The notes beneath the pieces are model-generated. The model did no database searches, was not told the DNA's origin, and saw nothing but the letters and a program-made list of their open reading frames with translations. Positions 1 through 11,045 of a DNA stretch of 64,000 nucleotides are shown here, one piece after another. The stretch's first letter is position 1; every line of letters starts with the position of its first letter. The DNA is from Stemphylium vesicarium (lineage: Eukaryota > Ascomycota > Dothideomycetes > Pleosporales > Pleosporaceae), in NCBI GenBank assembly GCA_004380135.1, contig QXCR01000047.1:62001-126000 (forward strand), given 5' to 3'. The translations under genes and the position numbers were made by a program.

Positions 1-158
1 ACAGGAGCAAATATTTCGGGGTATTCTTGCGCAAGTTCTGCTGCAGATCGTTCGTCGAAGTCATCCAATTCGTCCGGGGTGAGGCCCTCATCTGCGGTCT
101 CACTATCAGAGAGAAGGTCGACGACTTCATAACCCGGGGGAGCGCCGGATGGAGCCAT
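1..158 (-). CDS. N-terminal fragment of an unknown acidic protein (runs off the left edge)
   Basis: An open frame starts at an ATG (complement of 156-158) and runs without a stop to the window edge, giving about 52 residues. The protein begins MAPSGAPPGYEVVDLLSD and continues as an acidic, disordered-looking stretch rich in Asp, Glu, Ser and Leu. The composition and the long open frame beside a gene-free region suggest the true 5' end of a gene lying mostly outside the window. I do not recognise the family and assign no function. The alternative, a chance open frame, is less likely because all 52 codons are sense and the composition is protein-like. Confidence 0.5.
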   Translation of the reverse strand, partial: MAPSGAPPGYEVVDLLSDSETADEGLTPDELDDFDERSAAELAQEYPEIFAP

Positions 159-1485
159 TGAGCGCCTCAATCAGTTTCTAGCTATGTTCAAGGATAGTTG
201 AGGTCGGGAAGACCTGGGGTGATTCCGAAGGTTGAGTTGACAGTATTGCAACGGCGGTGTATAGTTGTCAGGGCGGCGCCTAAACCAAGCGATTGCGGAT
301 TGTTGTGGAGGCTATGGAGGGGCAGCCAAGTAATAGACATTAATTTGCAATTATCAGAGCGTTCTGAGCAAAGGGAAACCAGGCGAGAGCGACGTGTAGT
401 GTGTTTGCGTGAAGTAGGCCAGCTCAATTCACTTGTATGCAGCCTCGTCACTCACCCCACCGACTGTCAGCGGCCTCTCACAGTCGATGAGCACTAGATG
501 TGCAAGAAAGAAAAAAAGAAGAAGTGAAAATCTTGTGTAGCGCTGCAGGCTGCAGTGTCGTGTATGTTCCAGCGTGTGAGCTGGTGTGAGGTCGAGGTGC
601 TATTGCGGATTAGACAGCGGGACGGGGACTGGCACCACCGATCAGTACATTGGGAGAAACGAGGCAGTAGCGACGTGCCACAACAGCACGTATCAATCAA
701 CAGCCATAACAGTGCCGCCGACGCTCAGCGAAACAGAAAAGACATGTCGTCTTGAAAGGATGCTACGCCGTCGATGGGGCGGAAGCGGGCGTCTCGCCCA
801 GATCATCGTGCATCCCGCCCCAGGGCTGGTTCCGCGGGCTAGGCCCAACTGCCGCTAACCAGACCCATGGTCACGAGTGTGCACTCACGTCACACACAGC
901 TGAGAAGAAGCAGCGTTCGTGAAATCAGTCCTGGTGGTGCTGTGGAGGCATGTGCGAAGCGTTCGGGTACTAGCACGCTAACCTCTGCCTGGCCGCCTGG
1001 CTTCATGCAAGACATGAGGCTACTCGCGAATCGGACAGCGGCACCTGACCACTGGTAAGCTGTGACATCCGCATTCGCTTTCCTACGGCACACGGCGGCC
1101 CGCGAACAGCATGATGTATGCTCGGAGTGTCTGTGTGGGGATATGGGGTCAGCTATAAGTTCGCACGGAGGTCAAGACGGAATGGAGTCACGGAAACGCG
1201 GGGCGCTCTGGACTAGACAAAGAGCTGCAGATAACGACTTCCTCTTATTCCTTAGTACTCCGTCACGGGCGAACGAGATAGCCAATCTTTTCAACCTTGG
1301 ACCCGCTGATTACTCTGTACAGTATCGTCTCTGCCTCAAGGCTGCATCGGGGCAGGACCGAAGACACGCCTACGACGCCCTACGACAAGCGTTGCTTGAC
1401 AAGTAGACACCAAAGGCCAGGTTTTTCAACGTTATAAAGGATCAGACCATATCGCAGCTAGATCACCTACCGTGAAACAACAATC
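159..1485. other. Intergenic region between the left-edge gene and the LYC1-like gene
   Basis: This is the shared upstream region of two divergent genes. I see no recognisable gene. A plus-strand open frame at about 1188-1406, just upstream of the acetyltransferase start, could be an upstream ORF or part of the leader, but it has no recognisable features. Confidence 0.5.
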
Positions 1486-2740
1486 ATGGCTATCATCGAC
1501 AACCTCCCCAAGGGCGACTCACCTTCCCTCGCACTCGTCCACCCCACAGAGGCGGAGAAGCAGGTCCAGTTCAAGCTCAACGGAGCTGAATGGTGCGGCG
1601 CTCTCAAGCTCCCAGCTTACCTCCGTCGTGAAGCTACCCTTTCCCAAACCGAACTGACCCGTAACGGTGGCATCTCATACTGGATCCTTATTGACACCTC
1701 ATTACCTAATAACCCATTGGATCCGAAATCAGAAACAAGGCTGCCATTAGCCAGTTGCGAAACGTACCGAAAGAAGGCGCTAGTATGGCAGAACGGTTCC
1801 CTGAAGGAGGTCATCTGTCACGGCATTGGAAGCGTCTTTTGCGCGAACCATCTACGGAAACGAGGGTATGCACAGAGGATGATGACGGAGCTGGGTAAGG
1901 CTCTGAGAACGTATCAGACGGAAGAGAGATCGGAGTGTCTATTCTCAGTACTCTACTCAGACATCGGCAAGGTGGGTAGTTCTCTCCACGCGAGCTGCGA
2001 TCGACGGCTAATAGCGGTAGAAATTCTACAATAGCTTCGGCTGGGAGCCATTCACGTCCTCGCACGTCTCCATTCCCGGTACCGTTTCTCAGAACACGAG
2101 CAACCTACCCACAGCGCGACCACTATATGCAGAAGACTTGGAAGAGCTGTGCGAGATCGATGTAGCTGCCGTTCGCCGGAACTTAGAATCCCGGCCAAAG
2201 GATAGTAACACGGCGGTCGCTCTCATTCCTAACATCGAGACGATCCGATGGCACCATGCGCGTGAGGAATTTGTTGGAAATGAGCTCCATGGCAAGATGC
2301 CGAAGATCAAGGGCGCAGTCGTCGGCACCGAGAAGGGCAAGCGCATCTGGTGTTACTGGACGCGCATGTGGTACAATCAGGACCCAGCTGAGGCGAAGGG
2401 CAATACACTTCACATCCTACGACTAGTCATCGAGGACGGTGGCTGGGAGAGCTCTTCAAGCCACATGAATGGTGGATCCCAGGACCACAGTCACGATGCT
2501 GCTATCGCGGCGTTGATGGCCATGGCGCAGTGTGAGGCAGAGGAGTGGAAGATGGAGAAAGTAGAGATGTGGGCACCTACACCGACAGCACTTGCAGCTG
2601 CGAAGAAGCTGGATCCGAGTGCAAATGTTATCGATAGGGATGTCGAGAGTATCGCGAGTCTGCGGTGGTACCCAGAGCACGAAGGCCCGGTGGCAGACAA
2701 GATTGATTGGATCGCGAATGAGAAGTATGCATGGTGCTGA
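1486..2740 (+). CDS. LYC1: LYC1-type lysine N6-acetyltransferase (GNAT family)
   Basis: Two exons (1486-1971 and 2021-2740) join in phase over a 49-nt GT-AG intron and encode 401 residues. The join restores a continuous reading from SVLYSDIGK to FYNSFGWEPF. That second stretch is the typical GNAT 'yNrfGw.p' element, and upstream lies the acetyl-CoA loop region HLRKRGYAQRMMTELGK. The long C-terminal half, with no second catalytic domain, matches the fungal LYC1 family, described in Yarrowia as the lysine N6-acetyltransferase of a lysine degradation route. The substrate here is inferred from family membership. The gene is monocistronic, and the start ATG has a Kozak-like ACAATC context just before it. 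Confidence 0.85.
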
Positions 2741-3791
2741 CGCATACAAGGGGTGTAGACTGGATGCGCAAGCACATATATACTGGAAGCAATCCAGGTA
2801 GTATTTCAACTATCGCAAACAGCGCGATCCCATTTCCAAAGGCCTTGTATTTGACAGGCTTAGACAGCGGACACGCCATGGTATATGGACGATCCTACAG
2901 TGGTGACGTTTTCAAAGTCGCCAATTTCTTCCTCGAGCAACTGGACAAGCCAGAAGCGTCAATGAAAAAAGAAAAGCCTGTCAGATTGCCACCAACGTCC
3001 TGCCTTCCAGTGTGACCGAAGTACACAGCCGGTTAGCTGAAGATCATCGCCACGCTCGCCGAAGCAAACGTAATAAGGCCTCACTCCGGGACATCGGGGC
3101 TGATAGTCATCAACCAGGTTGGAGATTCTGTGGCTACTTAGAGTAACTCAGAAGAAGATGATACCTAAAGAAATGATTCTATGAAGTATGGTCTACCGAG
3201 CAGAAAGAGGGACGGACGGAGGGGAGGCTATATACTGCTGTGAGGCGCCAAGCACGCTAGCGGCACCGACCAGCAGCGCGCAAAATCTGCGGTAAACTGT
3301 GAAAATTTTGTGCCGGTGTTCTGCCGGACCCGTAGCTGTACCGTACTGCCGCCGATTCGCCGAGCACAACGCGTGCAAGGCTGACATCCAATGTTTATGC
3401 AACGCGTCTGTTTGTATTGGTACACCCTCTGTATTTGCCAGCCATACGTAATGCTCAAAAGTCATCACCATCCACATACCATAGTCTCAATAGGCTTATC
3501 CAAAGCCAGTGATTTCAAACTATGCCTGGCGCATACGCATATAGTAAAAACGGCCTACATCACCGTCTCAGTATACGCTGAAGATCTTCGCAGTGCTCTA
3601 CCAGACTCAGCTCAACGACCATCACAAACTTCGCCGATACTCATCATAGTGGGTGTTTCGGCCTGCCTGGACCTGCTGGAAGCCCCACTCTGATGCGAAC
3701 GGGACTCTTGCGCGCACCGCGCGTCGTGGAACGCGTTGAATTCTTTACAGAGTTCTTCTGATAGTGGAGCCTGGAGGTCTTCACGGTACTT
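2741..3791. other. Intergenic region, no gene supported
   Basis: This stretch lies downstream of the acetyltransferase gene. Short open frames exist on both strands (for example plus 2731-3015) but none shows a domain, a splice pattern or an extended protein-like composition. Confidence 0.4.
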
Positions 3792-4160
3792 TCACGACGC
3801 CGGTCCGCTGGCCGACCCAGATGCTGCCGAGGTTGTAGGTTCACATGTTGATTCTGATGTATTTGCTACGTCGCGTCGCGTCGTCGCAAAGGTCTACCTC
3901 AAGCTAGATGGTCTTCTACTGCACAATGTTCGTAGGCAGCATACTTTGTATGCGCCGAGGTCATAGATCACGTTCGCCTTGGCATTGATTCTATGGAGGG
4001 AGCTGCTACGGTTGTTGAATGTTCTGTTAGATCTAGCACCTTTGATAGCAGAGCCTGAGTGACTTCGCGCAACTTTTGGTCGTAGTTGTCATCAAGTACT
4101 GTCTCTTGAAGCCGCGCAGCCTTTGCTCTAGCACAGTTCAAACTTGACAACGATGCTATC
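3792..4160 (-). pseudogene. Frameshifted relic of an unknown gene
   Basis: On the minus strand two coding-like stretches lie in different frames. The first (4150 down to about 4030) reads as an amphipathic helix, with NYDQKLREVTQALLSKVLDL as its core. From about 4010 a second frame gives RINAKANVIYDLGAYK, then a well-formed 51-nt intron (3894-3944, donor GTATGC, acceptor TAG), then a Ser/Thr/Ala-rich tail ending at a TGA at 3792-3794. The splice sites work only with the second frame, so a frame change is needed between the two parts. I infer a decayed gene or a C-terminal gene fragment. The family is unknown, and an unseen intron is the alternative to a frameshift. Confidence 0.4.
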
Positions 4161-4170
4161 TTTATTTGCC

Positions 4171-5496
4171 CAAAATTAGTCTACTCCGGCTCATATACGA
4201 AGAATACCAGTGGTACGGTCGCTAAGCAGAAGTTGGTATAGTGTCCTACATAGAATACCCCACTGAGCCATAGCGCGGCTGTGATCATATGTAGAGCTGG
4301 ACAACTACAGTGCAAGTGACACATTATGGCTATGGATGGATATATCGTTGTGAGCACATTCGATTGCGACTTTGATAGTATAGTATGGGGCTGCGCTCAC
4401 TAGTCGGGTGTTGTAATCCTAGGTGTGTTTAGAATGTGAGTAGGCTTAGGCAGATAAAAAGACTATACATTTCGCTCGTGAGGTTCATGGTACATGCTGT
4501 AGCACTTCGAAATGTAATCAAATTCATAGGCAGAATTCAACATATTTCAGAAACATCTTGTGCTTCTTTGTTCTTGAGTACCGGGATTGTGTCTTTGATC
4601 AACGCTGATTTTGCACAAGTTCCGAACGTGGAGACATTTCGAGATATAACCATCACCACCACACATTGCCAAAAATTCCTCCACCCCACACAACACATAA
4701 AAACGAACGATAATGTCATGGACCCATAATTCAATCCCGGAATTTTTCTCTTGCACTAAATTTAAACACAAAAAGTGATGGCGGCGTATCATGTTGCGCT
4801 TCCGATGTCAGGTCTTTGCAGCGGGTTCCGCAGGATCTAGGTTAACATATGACGAACGACATTTCCCGACGTCAGAATAAGCACGAGGGTGCCTGGCAAA
4901 TACATTCATTTTCAACACGTCAATACAGTAACTCTTCGAAATCATGTCTACATCTAGCACCAAACAGCAACGTACCGACTCTGCCGAAACCTGGATTATA
5001 CGCCGAATGTAAGAACCTCACGGCGTCCAAGACAGAGACCAAACTGCGCACATATGACATGAGAGCCTGTAGAAATGCGGCATCCGGCTGTTGCTGGCAG
5101 GACGGGTGGGCGCGATTTTGCGCGTTGGCCCCGACATCGCCGTCTGATGCAGGAACAGAGGCATGGCGGGGTTCGTCATTGGCACATGGCGGGGCAGCGG
5201 AACAATTGCGGTTGCCCTCGACTAGAGAGCGGATGCACTCATTGTAGTTTCCCGGCGGGCATGCGTTTCGTGTAAAGTCGGATCAAGGTAAGACGATAAC
5301 ATGCATCAATCTAGACCCCTCGTGCTTGATTTCTGGAAAGTGACGGGGCGGATCCGGCGTCGATTGAGTCAAACAGCGATTCCGGAGCTACAACAACAAT
5401 TTTCCCCACGGGGACTACGACTTTACATCAACACACATTGATTGTAATACCAGTTTTGTTTCCTTTTTTGCATAATCACTGCATCAATCAAGCAAC
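4171..5496. other. Intergenic region upstream of THR4
   Basis: No gene is supported. The first part (4200-4800) is visibly richer in A+T and stop codons than the flanking genes. The last few hundred bases form the upstream region of the threonine synthase gene. The open frame at 4849-5247 has no recognisable features. Confidence 0.4.
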
Positions 5497-7240
5497 ATGC
5501 CTTCACATACAGCGTCGCAGCGGTACCTGAGTACCCGGGGTGGATCCTACGATGTGAGTAGGGCCCGGGACAGACATGCGCTCGATTGCGTGCTAACGTC
5601 ATATAGTTCTCTTTCGAGGAGGTCGTCCTCAAGGGTCTCGCAGCAGACGGCGGTCTGTTCATCCCCGAGGAAATCCCCACACTCCCCGACGAGTGGGCGT
5701 CCAAGTGGAAAGACCTGTCCTTCTCGGACCTCGCCTTCGAGATCTTCTCCCTCTACATCTCGCCGTCCGAGATCCCCTCCCCAGACCTCAAAGACATCAT
5801 CAACCGCAGCTACTCCACCTTCCGCGCGAAAGACGTCGCGCCGACCGTTACCCTCGACAAGGAAAAGAACATCCACTTGCTGGAGCTGTTCCATGGCCCT
5901 ACATTCGCCTTCAAGGATGTCGCGCTACAATTCCTGGGCAACCTGTTCGAGTACTTTCTCGTCCGCAAGAATCAGGGCAAGACCAGCCGCGACAGGGAGC
6001 ACCTGACGGTCATTGGCGCAACAAGTGGTGATACTGGTTCGGCAGCCATCTACGGTCTGCGCGGAAAGAAGGATGTGTCCGTCTTTATCATGCACCCGCA
6101 TGGCAAGGTCAGCCCCATCCAGGAAGCGCAAATGACGACTGTCATGGACGCCAATGTGCACAACCTGGCTGTAGACGGCACCTTTGACGACTGCCAGGTA
6201 TGCGTGGATAGACAGTATAGCAAGACATGACTAACAGATCGCAGGACTTTGTAAAAGCCCTCTTCGCCGACCCAGAGATCAACAAGACGCACCGTCTCGC
6301 CGCCGTCAACTCCATCAACTGGGCCCGTATCCTTGCACAGATCACCTACTACTTCTACTCCTACTTCGACCTCGTTAAGAGCCCCTCCTTTCTCCCCGCC
6401 TCCACCGTCCGCTTCGTCGTGCCAACGGGTAACTTCGGCGATATTCTTGCTGGCTTCTTCGCGAAGCGCATGGGCCTGCCTGCCGAGAAGCTGGTCATAG
6501 CGACGAACGCGAACGACATCCTACACCGTTTCTGGGAAACCGGCAAGTACGAGAAGCACCCTGTGCATGGCAAAAAGGCCGAGGGCGGCATCCCAGAAGA
6601 TGGTGCCAAGGCGCACGAGAGCGGAGTCAAGGAGACGCTGAGCCCGGCTATGGACATCTTGGTCTCTTCAAACTTTGAGCGCCTGCTGTGGTTCCTCTCA
6701 TACGACGTGTACAGCACCAACTCAGATGCTGTCTCGCAACGACGGAGTCAAGCAGGCGACCATGTGCGGAATTGGCTTAACGAGCTGAAATCTGCAGGCG
6801 GCTTTGCTGTCGACAAGCAGATTCTGGAGGCAGCCAAGTCCGACTTCGCCTCGTACCGTGTTGGCGATGACGAGACTATTGACACTATTAAATACGTCTT
6901 CGGCGCAGACTCATCGAAGAACTACATCCTCGACCCGCACTCCGCCATTGGTATCGCGGCAGCGCTCCGTTCAGTCGAAGTAGCGAAGCCTCCGTCTGCG
7001 CATCACATCGCGCTTGCAACCGCCCACCCGGCCAAGTTCGCGAACGCGGTTGAGCTCGCCCTACCAGAGCAAAAGGAGTACTTCTACGAGAAGGTATTAC
7101 CCGTTGAGTTCAAGGGTCTTGAGGATAAGCCAAGGAGAGTCAGTCATGTGGCCAAGTCAGAAGGCTGGCAAGGCGTACGCAAGGTCGTCATTGCAGAAGT
7201 AGAGGCAGAACGACAGGCTGCCGAGAAGAGCGTGCTGTAG
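5497..7240 (+). CDS. THR4: Threonine synthase
   Basis: Three exons (5497-5553, 5607-6197, 6245-7240) with introns of 53 and 47 nt encode 547 residues, close to yeast Thr4. The first intron contains a perfect TGCTAAC branch site. The enzyme converts O-phosphohomoserine to threonine with pyridoxal phosphate. The PLP lysine lies in HGPTFAFKDVALQFLGN and the phosphate/cofactor loop is GATSGDTGSAA. The N-terminal MPSHTASQRYLSTRGG is the usual start of the fungal enzyme. The last 90 bases of the gene recur as an inverted copy about 300 bp downstream (see the repeat entry), so readers of short fragments could confuse the two loci. Confidence 0.95.
7131..7222 (+). repeat. Inverted repeat, arm 1: 3' end of THR4
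   Basis: These bases encode the last part of threonine synthase (VSHVAKSEGWQGVRKVV...). They match the complement of 7517-7609 with only a handful of differences across about 80 bases, as judged by eye. Confidence 0.85.
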
Positions 7241-7516
7241 AGTCATCTTTTAGAGTTCAGGAGGTATACGGCGGTGTTTTTGATCTTCTCATAGACTAAA
7301 AAGGATGAGACCTTATGCCAATAGACTACTTAGTCTTGATTGCCATTCTGTCTCGCAGACCAGCTTGACGTCTACATGTCTGTTCTCTTAACATAACCAC
7401 AGGATGGCCAGCTCAAAGCATACATCGGGAGAAAGGATTGTGCATTTCGATCAGAACAGCACCTCCCCGCTGCTAAGTAACCGTTCGAATCGTCTTTTAG
7501 ATGTCTCTTCTTCATA

Positions 7517-7609
7517 GGCAGCGTGTCGTTCTGCCTCCACTTCTGCAACGACGACCTTGCGTACGCCTTGCCAGCCTTCTGACTTGGCCACATGGCTGAC
7601 TTTCCTTGA
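7517..7609 (-). repeat. Inverted repeat, arm 2: displaced copy of the THR4 3' end
   Basis: Read on the minus strand, this segment encodes VSHVAKSEGWQGVRKVVVAE, nearly identical to the C-terminus of threonine synthase, followed by AEVEAERHAA. It sits in an open frame of about 80 codons (7451-7693) whose flanking parts are not THR4-like. The copy is therefore a truncated duplicate (pseudogene fragment) in opposite orientation, about 295 bp from its source. A THR4 transcript running past the stop codon would contain both arms and could fold back on itself. Function, if any, is unknown. Confidence 0.85.
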
Positions 7610-7693
7610 CGATGAGTTCTCATATATCTCGTTGAGCCAATGATGTAGCAGCTCAACACAGAACGACGAGTCCATTCCCAACCACCATCTCAC

Positions 7694-8729
7694 CTACTCC
7701 TCCCTTGCACTCGCATCCCTCTCCCGCACCCCCTCAGTCTCAAACCCCAACCCAGCCCTCTGCCTCACAGCCCCAAAAACAGCACTACTATCACACCTCC
7801 TCCCCCTCTCCTCCCCATACGCCCTCGCCTCCTCCGCAGCCTCAAGATACATCTCACCAATCCGCAACCCCATGCCCACATCCCCCGCCAACCCGACCCC
7901 ATGCCCGACATCCTTGATCCCAAGCTCCAACCCCGACGCCGGCGCCTGTCCCGGCGCAGGAAAGTACGCACCAGACGACAACCGCCTTGACACACCAAGC
8001 GCATACGCGCCAAAGTTCTCTTCAACAAGAGACTCGAGAACAGGGGCCGGTAGCCCAGTTTTCTCAGCTAGCACATGTGCTTCCGAGAGCAGCGTCATTA
8101 GGCCCGCAGTGATGAAGTTGCTTGTTGTTTTCAGCAGCAGGGCTTGCGAGGGCGTGGCGCCGACGTGTATCACGCGCCGGGCGAGCACGTTGGTTAGGAA
8201 CGGGGACACGGTTTCTATGGCTGCGGGTGGGCCGGCGAGGGCCATGAGGAGCGTTCCGGCTTGGGCGAGGGGCGTGGCGCCGAAGACGGGGGCGGCGATG
8301 TATGCGGCGTTGTTTTCTGAGATGAGGGTTGCTGTGGTGGTTGTGGTGGACGGGTGGACGGTTGTGGTGTCTAGGATTATTTTTCCGGCGATGGGGCTGC
8401 TGCCGAGGATGGTGGTTGTTATGGTTTTGAGGACGGTGTCGTCGCTGACCTGTTTTTTTGTCAGTCTATGTCGAGCATGTCTGTGATGAGGCGCATACAG
8501 AGATGAAGATCACATCGCTGGTTTGCACTAGATCTGCGATTGTGGGACAGGCTGTAGCTCCAAGCTCTTTCAATGCATCGCCGCGGGATATTGTGCGGTT
8601 CCAGTATTTTAGGGGCGGTAGAGACTTGTTTTTTTGTCGTTGAATGTATTTCTGCATGTTGAGAGCCATGGCTAGGCCCATGGACCCCAGACCTATCCAC
8701 CCTAAGCGTAGATTCTCTGGCGAACTCAT
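7694..8729 (-). CDS. NAD(P)-dependent beta-hydroxyacid dehydrogenase (6-phosphogluconate/3-hydroxyisobutyrate dehydrogenase-like)
   Basis: Two exons (8729-8499 and 8449-7694) flank a 49-nt intron (donor GTATGC, branch CTGAC, acceptor CAG) and give 328 residues. The Rossmann fold opens with LRLGWIGLGSMGLAMALNMQ and contains the GxGxxG signature. DVIFIS plus VSDDTVL is the conserved strand of this superfamily, split exactly by the intron. The second half carries the helical C-terminal domain with LLKTTSNFITAGLMTLLSEA, whose lysine region corresponds to the catalytic Lys/Asn of the family. The substrate cannot be read from sequence; 3-hydroxyisobutyrate, tartronate semialdehyde or threonate are all possible. 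It is convergent with THR4, the inverted THR4 copy lying between them. Confidence 0.85.
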
Positions 8730-9149
8730 CTTTGAAGAGGAGCAAATGTATTAAAAGGTCCTATGCCGAATAGTTCCAAGCAACGACAGCGTTTATATGG
8801 GTAGAATTGGGGATGAAGTGACTCAAGTATACATGCACACGAATCGGCAATTGCAGCGCACTAGCATGTATCAGGCAAGTGAGTTGAGCGGATATCCAAG
8901 GAGGGTAGTTCATGTAAAATGCCTGAACAGTACAGTAAGCATTCCACCCTAGACACTCGTATTCCGGTATACCCACGATTCGTAACAATTTCTCCAATTT
9001 TTGCCGAATAATATGTAGTAATGCCCAAGATACATGTACACAAAAGATAAAAGTCAAACTCCTGGCTATGCTGATATCCAATAATTTCTGAAGCAGGGGG
9101 TATACGTGACCCTCTCAGCAAAATAACAGCACTGCGTGTGATAAATATC
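8730..9149. other. Intergenic region, no gene seen
   Basis: About 420 bp between the start of the dehydrogenase gene and the 3' end of the LEO1 gene, both on the minus strand. It should hold the dehydrogenase promoter and the LEO1 terminator. Nothing else is recognised. Confidence 0.5.
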
Positions 9150-10617
9150 CTACTCTTCATCCTCGTCGTCGTCAACCACACGTCTCCGCTTTGTCCGACT
9201 AACGACCACCTCATCGTCGTCATCATCGTCCGCTGCAGTGGCGCCGCCTCTCGCTCTCTTCGGACTCAGCGCGATGCCCTCATCTGGATCATCGTCGTCG
9301 TCGACAATCTCTGGTTCCTCATCACTACCAGCGATGAAGTCATCATCCTCGTCATAGTCATCCTCGCGGTTCCTTCGGGGACCACCGTAGTCCTCATCAT
9401 CGCTCATGTCACGTCGCAGACCACTCTTCTTCTGTTGTTGCCTCCGGGGTGCGCGGTCCTCCAGCCCATCAATGTCGAGTCCACCTCCTGATGCGCGACC
9501 GCCGCTGCGGCCCATGGTGCGGTTTGCGCGCTCGGCCTGGCGGGCTTCGTGCTTCTCGCGGGCGCGCAATTGTCGCTGCTTCTCTTTGAATGTGGCTTCC
9601 TCGCGCTGTCTACGGAGCTCGGGATCCTCGTCTACGTTGATAAAGGAGATGGCTTGGTCGGCGTCGTCACGGCCCTTTGAGGCAACCTTGGCAAGGTCGT
9701 TTTGTAATTTCTCGAGTGCGGCGTCTTTTGTGTTTGCGGCGGGTACCACGTTCAGGGATGCTGTGAGCTTGTTGGTGACGCGCATCACATTAGCCTCCTC
9801 GTACGGTGCGACTAGATATGTGTAGCTCTCCTTCTTTGCGCTCGTCTTTGCGCCAGTCCTGTCCTCCTTGATTGCTGTCGGGGTGGGGATTTTGGGGTTG
9901 ATCTGCGGTGGTGCGAGCGTATTGGCATCAATGTCGAATTGCACGGTAGGGTCGCTCGCAAGCTGGAGAGTGAGAGAGCCGTCGGACCATCTCAGAACGC
10001 GAGCGTTGGACTGCAAGACGGCGTTGTTCGAGGGGGAGCGTCGCCACCGGACGGTTGTCATGGCAGTGTGGAAGGCAGAGAAGTGTTCAGACGCGGCGAC
10101 CTTGGAGTGGTGGTCTGTGGTGGGCGGCTGGAATGTCTTGTGGTCAAAGGCCTTGTCTTCGAAAGAAAGAAAGCGCGGGACTTTGAGGAGGTAGAGTTCG
10201 TTGTCGGTGGGCTCCGGGACTGAATGTCTCGCCAGGTCTGCGTCCATGTAGGCAAATGTCTGTTGCTCGACCTCCTCTACCGGCTCTGGTTGCCTGACGC
10301 GGTCTGCCCGTCCTTCATCGTCGCCAGAATCGAGCTCTGCATCGTCGAGCTTGCGCTGCTCACTAAGACACGTCAATTGGGTGTTGCATCATTCCCTTGG
10401 TCGCGACATACGCTTGCGCATCTTCTCCGTTGCCATCTCCATTTGCATCTGCATCTGCATCGTCGCCGCCGTCGCCAAATAGGTCATCTTCGTCGTCTTC
10501 GAGCTCATTCTCCTCGACAGTGTTCAGCGGCGAGCCTCCCTCGGCATTTTCAGCAGAAGTCGGCTGGTCATTGGCCTCGTTGTCGGAGAGGGTTGGATCC
10601 TGGCCCGCGTCGGACAT
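9150..10617 (-). CDS. LEO1: RNA polymerase II-associated factor LEO1 (Paf1 complex)
   Basis: Two exons (10617-10412 and 10362-9150) with a 49-nt intron encode 472 residues. The N-terminus is strongly acidic (EENELEDDEDDLFGDGG), as in all Leo1 proteins. The conserved core follows, with LYLLKVPRFLSFEDKAFDHK and, further on, TTVRWRRSPSNNAVLQSNAR and LRWSDGSLTL, which are the diagnostic Leo1 blocks. The tail is a charged, disordered segment with alternating Asp-rich and Lys/Arg-rich patches, ending near a basic KRRR cluster. Leo1 works in the nucleus in the Paf1 complex, linking elongating Pol II to histone modification. The gene is divergent from the MOB gene, with 428 bp between start codons. 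Confidence 0.92.
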
Positions 10618-11045
10618 GGTCGCGATGGTCGGAGTTTGCAGCGCTATTTGGTAGTTCCAGAGACAAGGCCGAATGGAGACTCGAAACGCGACTCTATACT
10701 ATCCCGCACGCAAGTCTAAATGTGATGGCGGAGTAAAGGCGCGCGCGACGTGAAAGCGTGGAACTCAGCAGCTGCAATGATCAAAGTTCCGAGCACCGCC
10801 AGCCAGCACCTACCTAGATAATGAATCGTGCGCTAGGCTCAATCCACACTAGCGCCCCGCCCCTTCTCGACGCAGTCCTTAGGGAGAGAGTGGACCCAAA
10901 AAGCTGCCCGCTTGAGACGTATCACCAACATCCTCCCCCTCAATCCTCTTGCATACCCTCGAAGCCGGTCCTCTCTAGGTGCATTAATCGCCGCCGCCTC
11001 GTATCTCGCCGCCCCCGCACCCCATAGCCAGAAAAACCGCAAATC
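10618..11045. promoter_or_regulatory. Divergent promoter region between LEO1 and the MOB gene
   Basis: This is 428 bp separating two head-to-head start codons. No specific motif was identified; the role is inferred from the gene arrangement. Confidence 0.5.

Noticed and set aside
2731..3015. 94-codon frame downstream of LYC1
   Set aside because: It overlaps the end of the gene in another frame and has no supporting splice site or domain.
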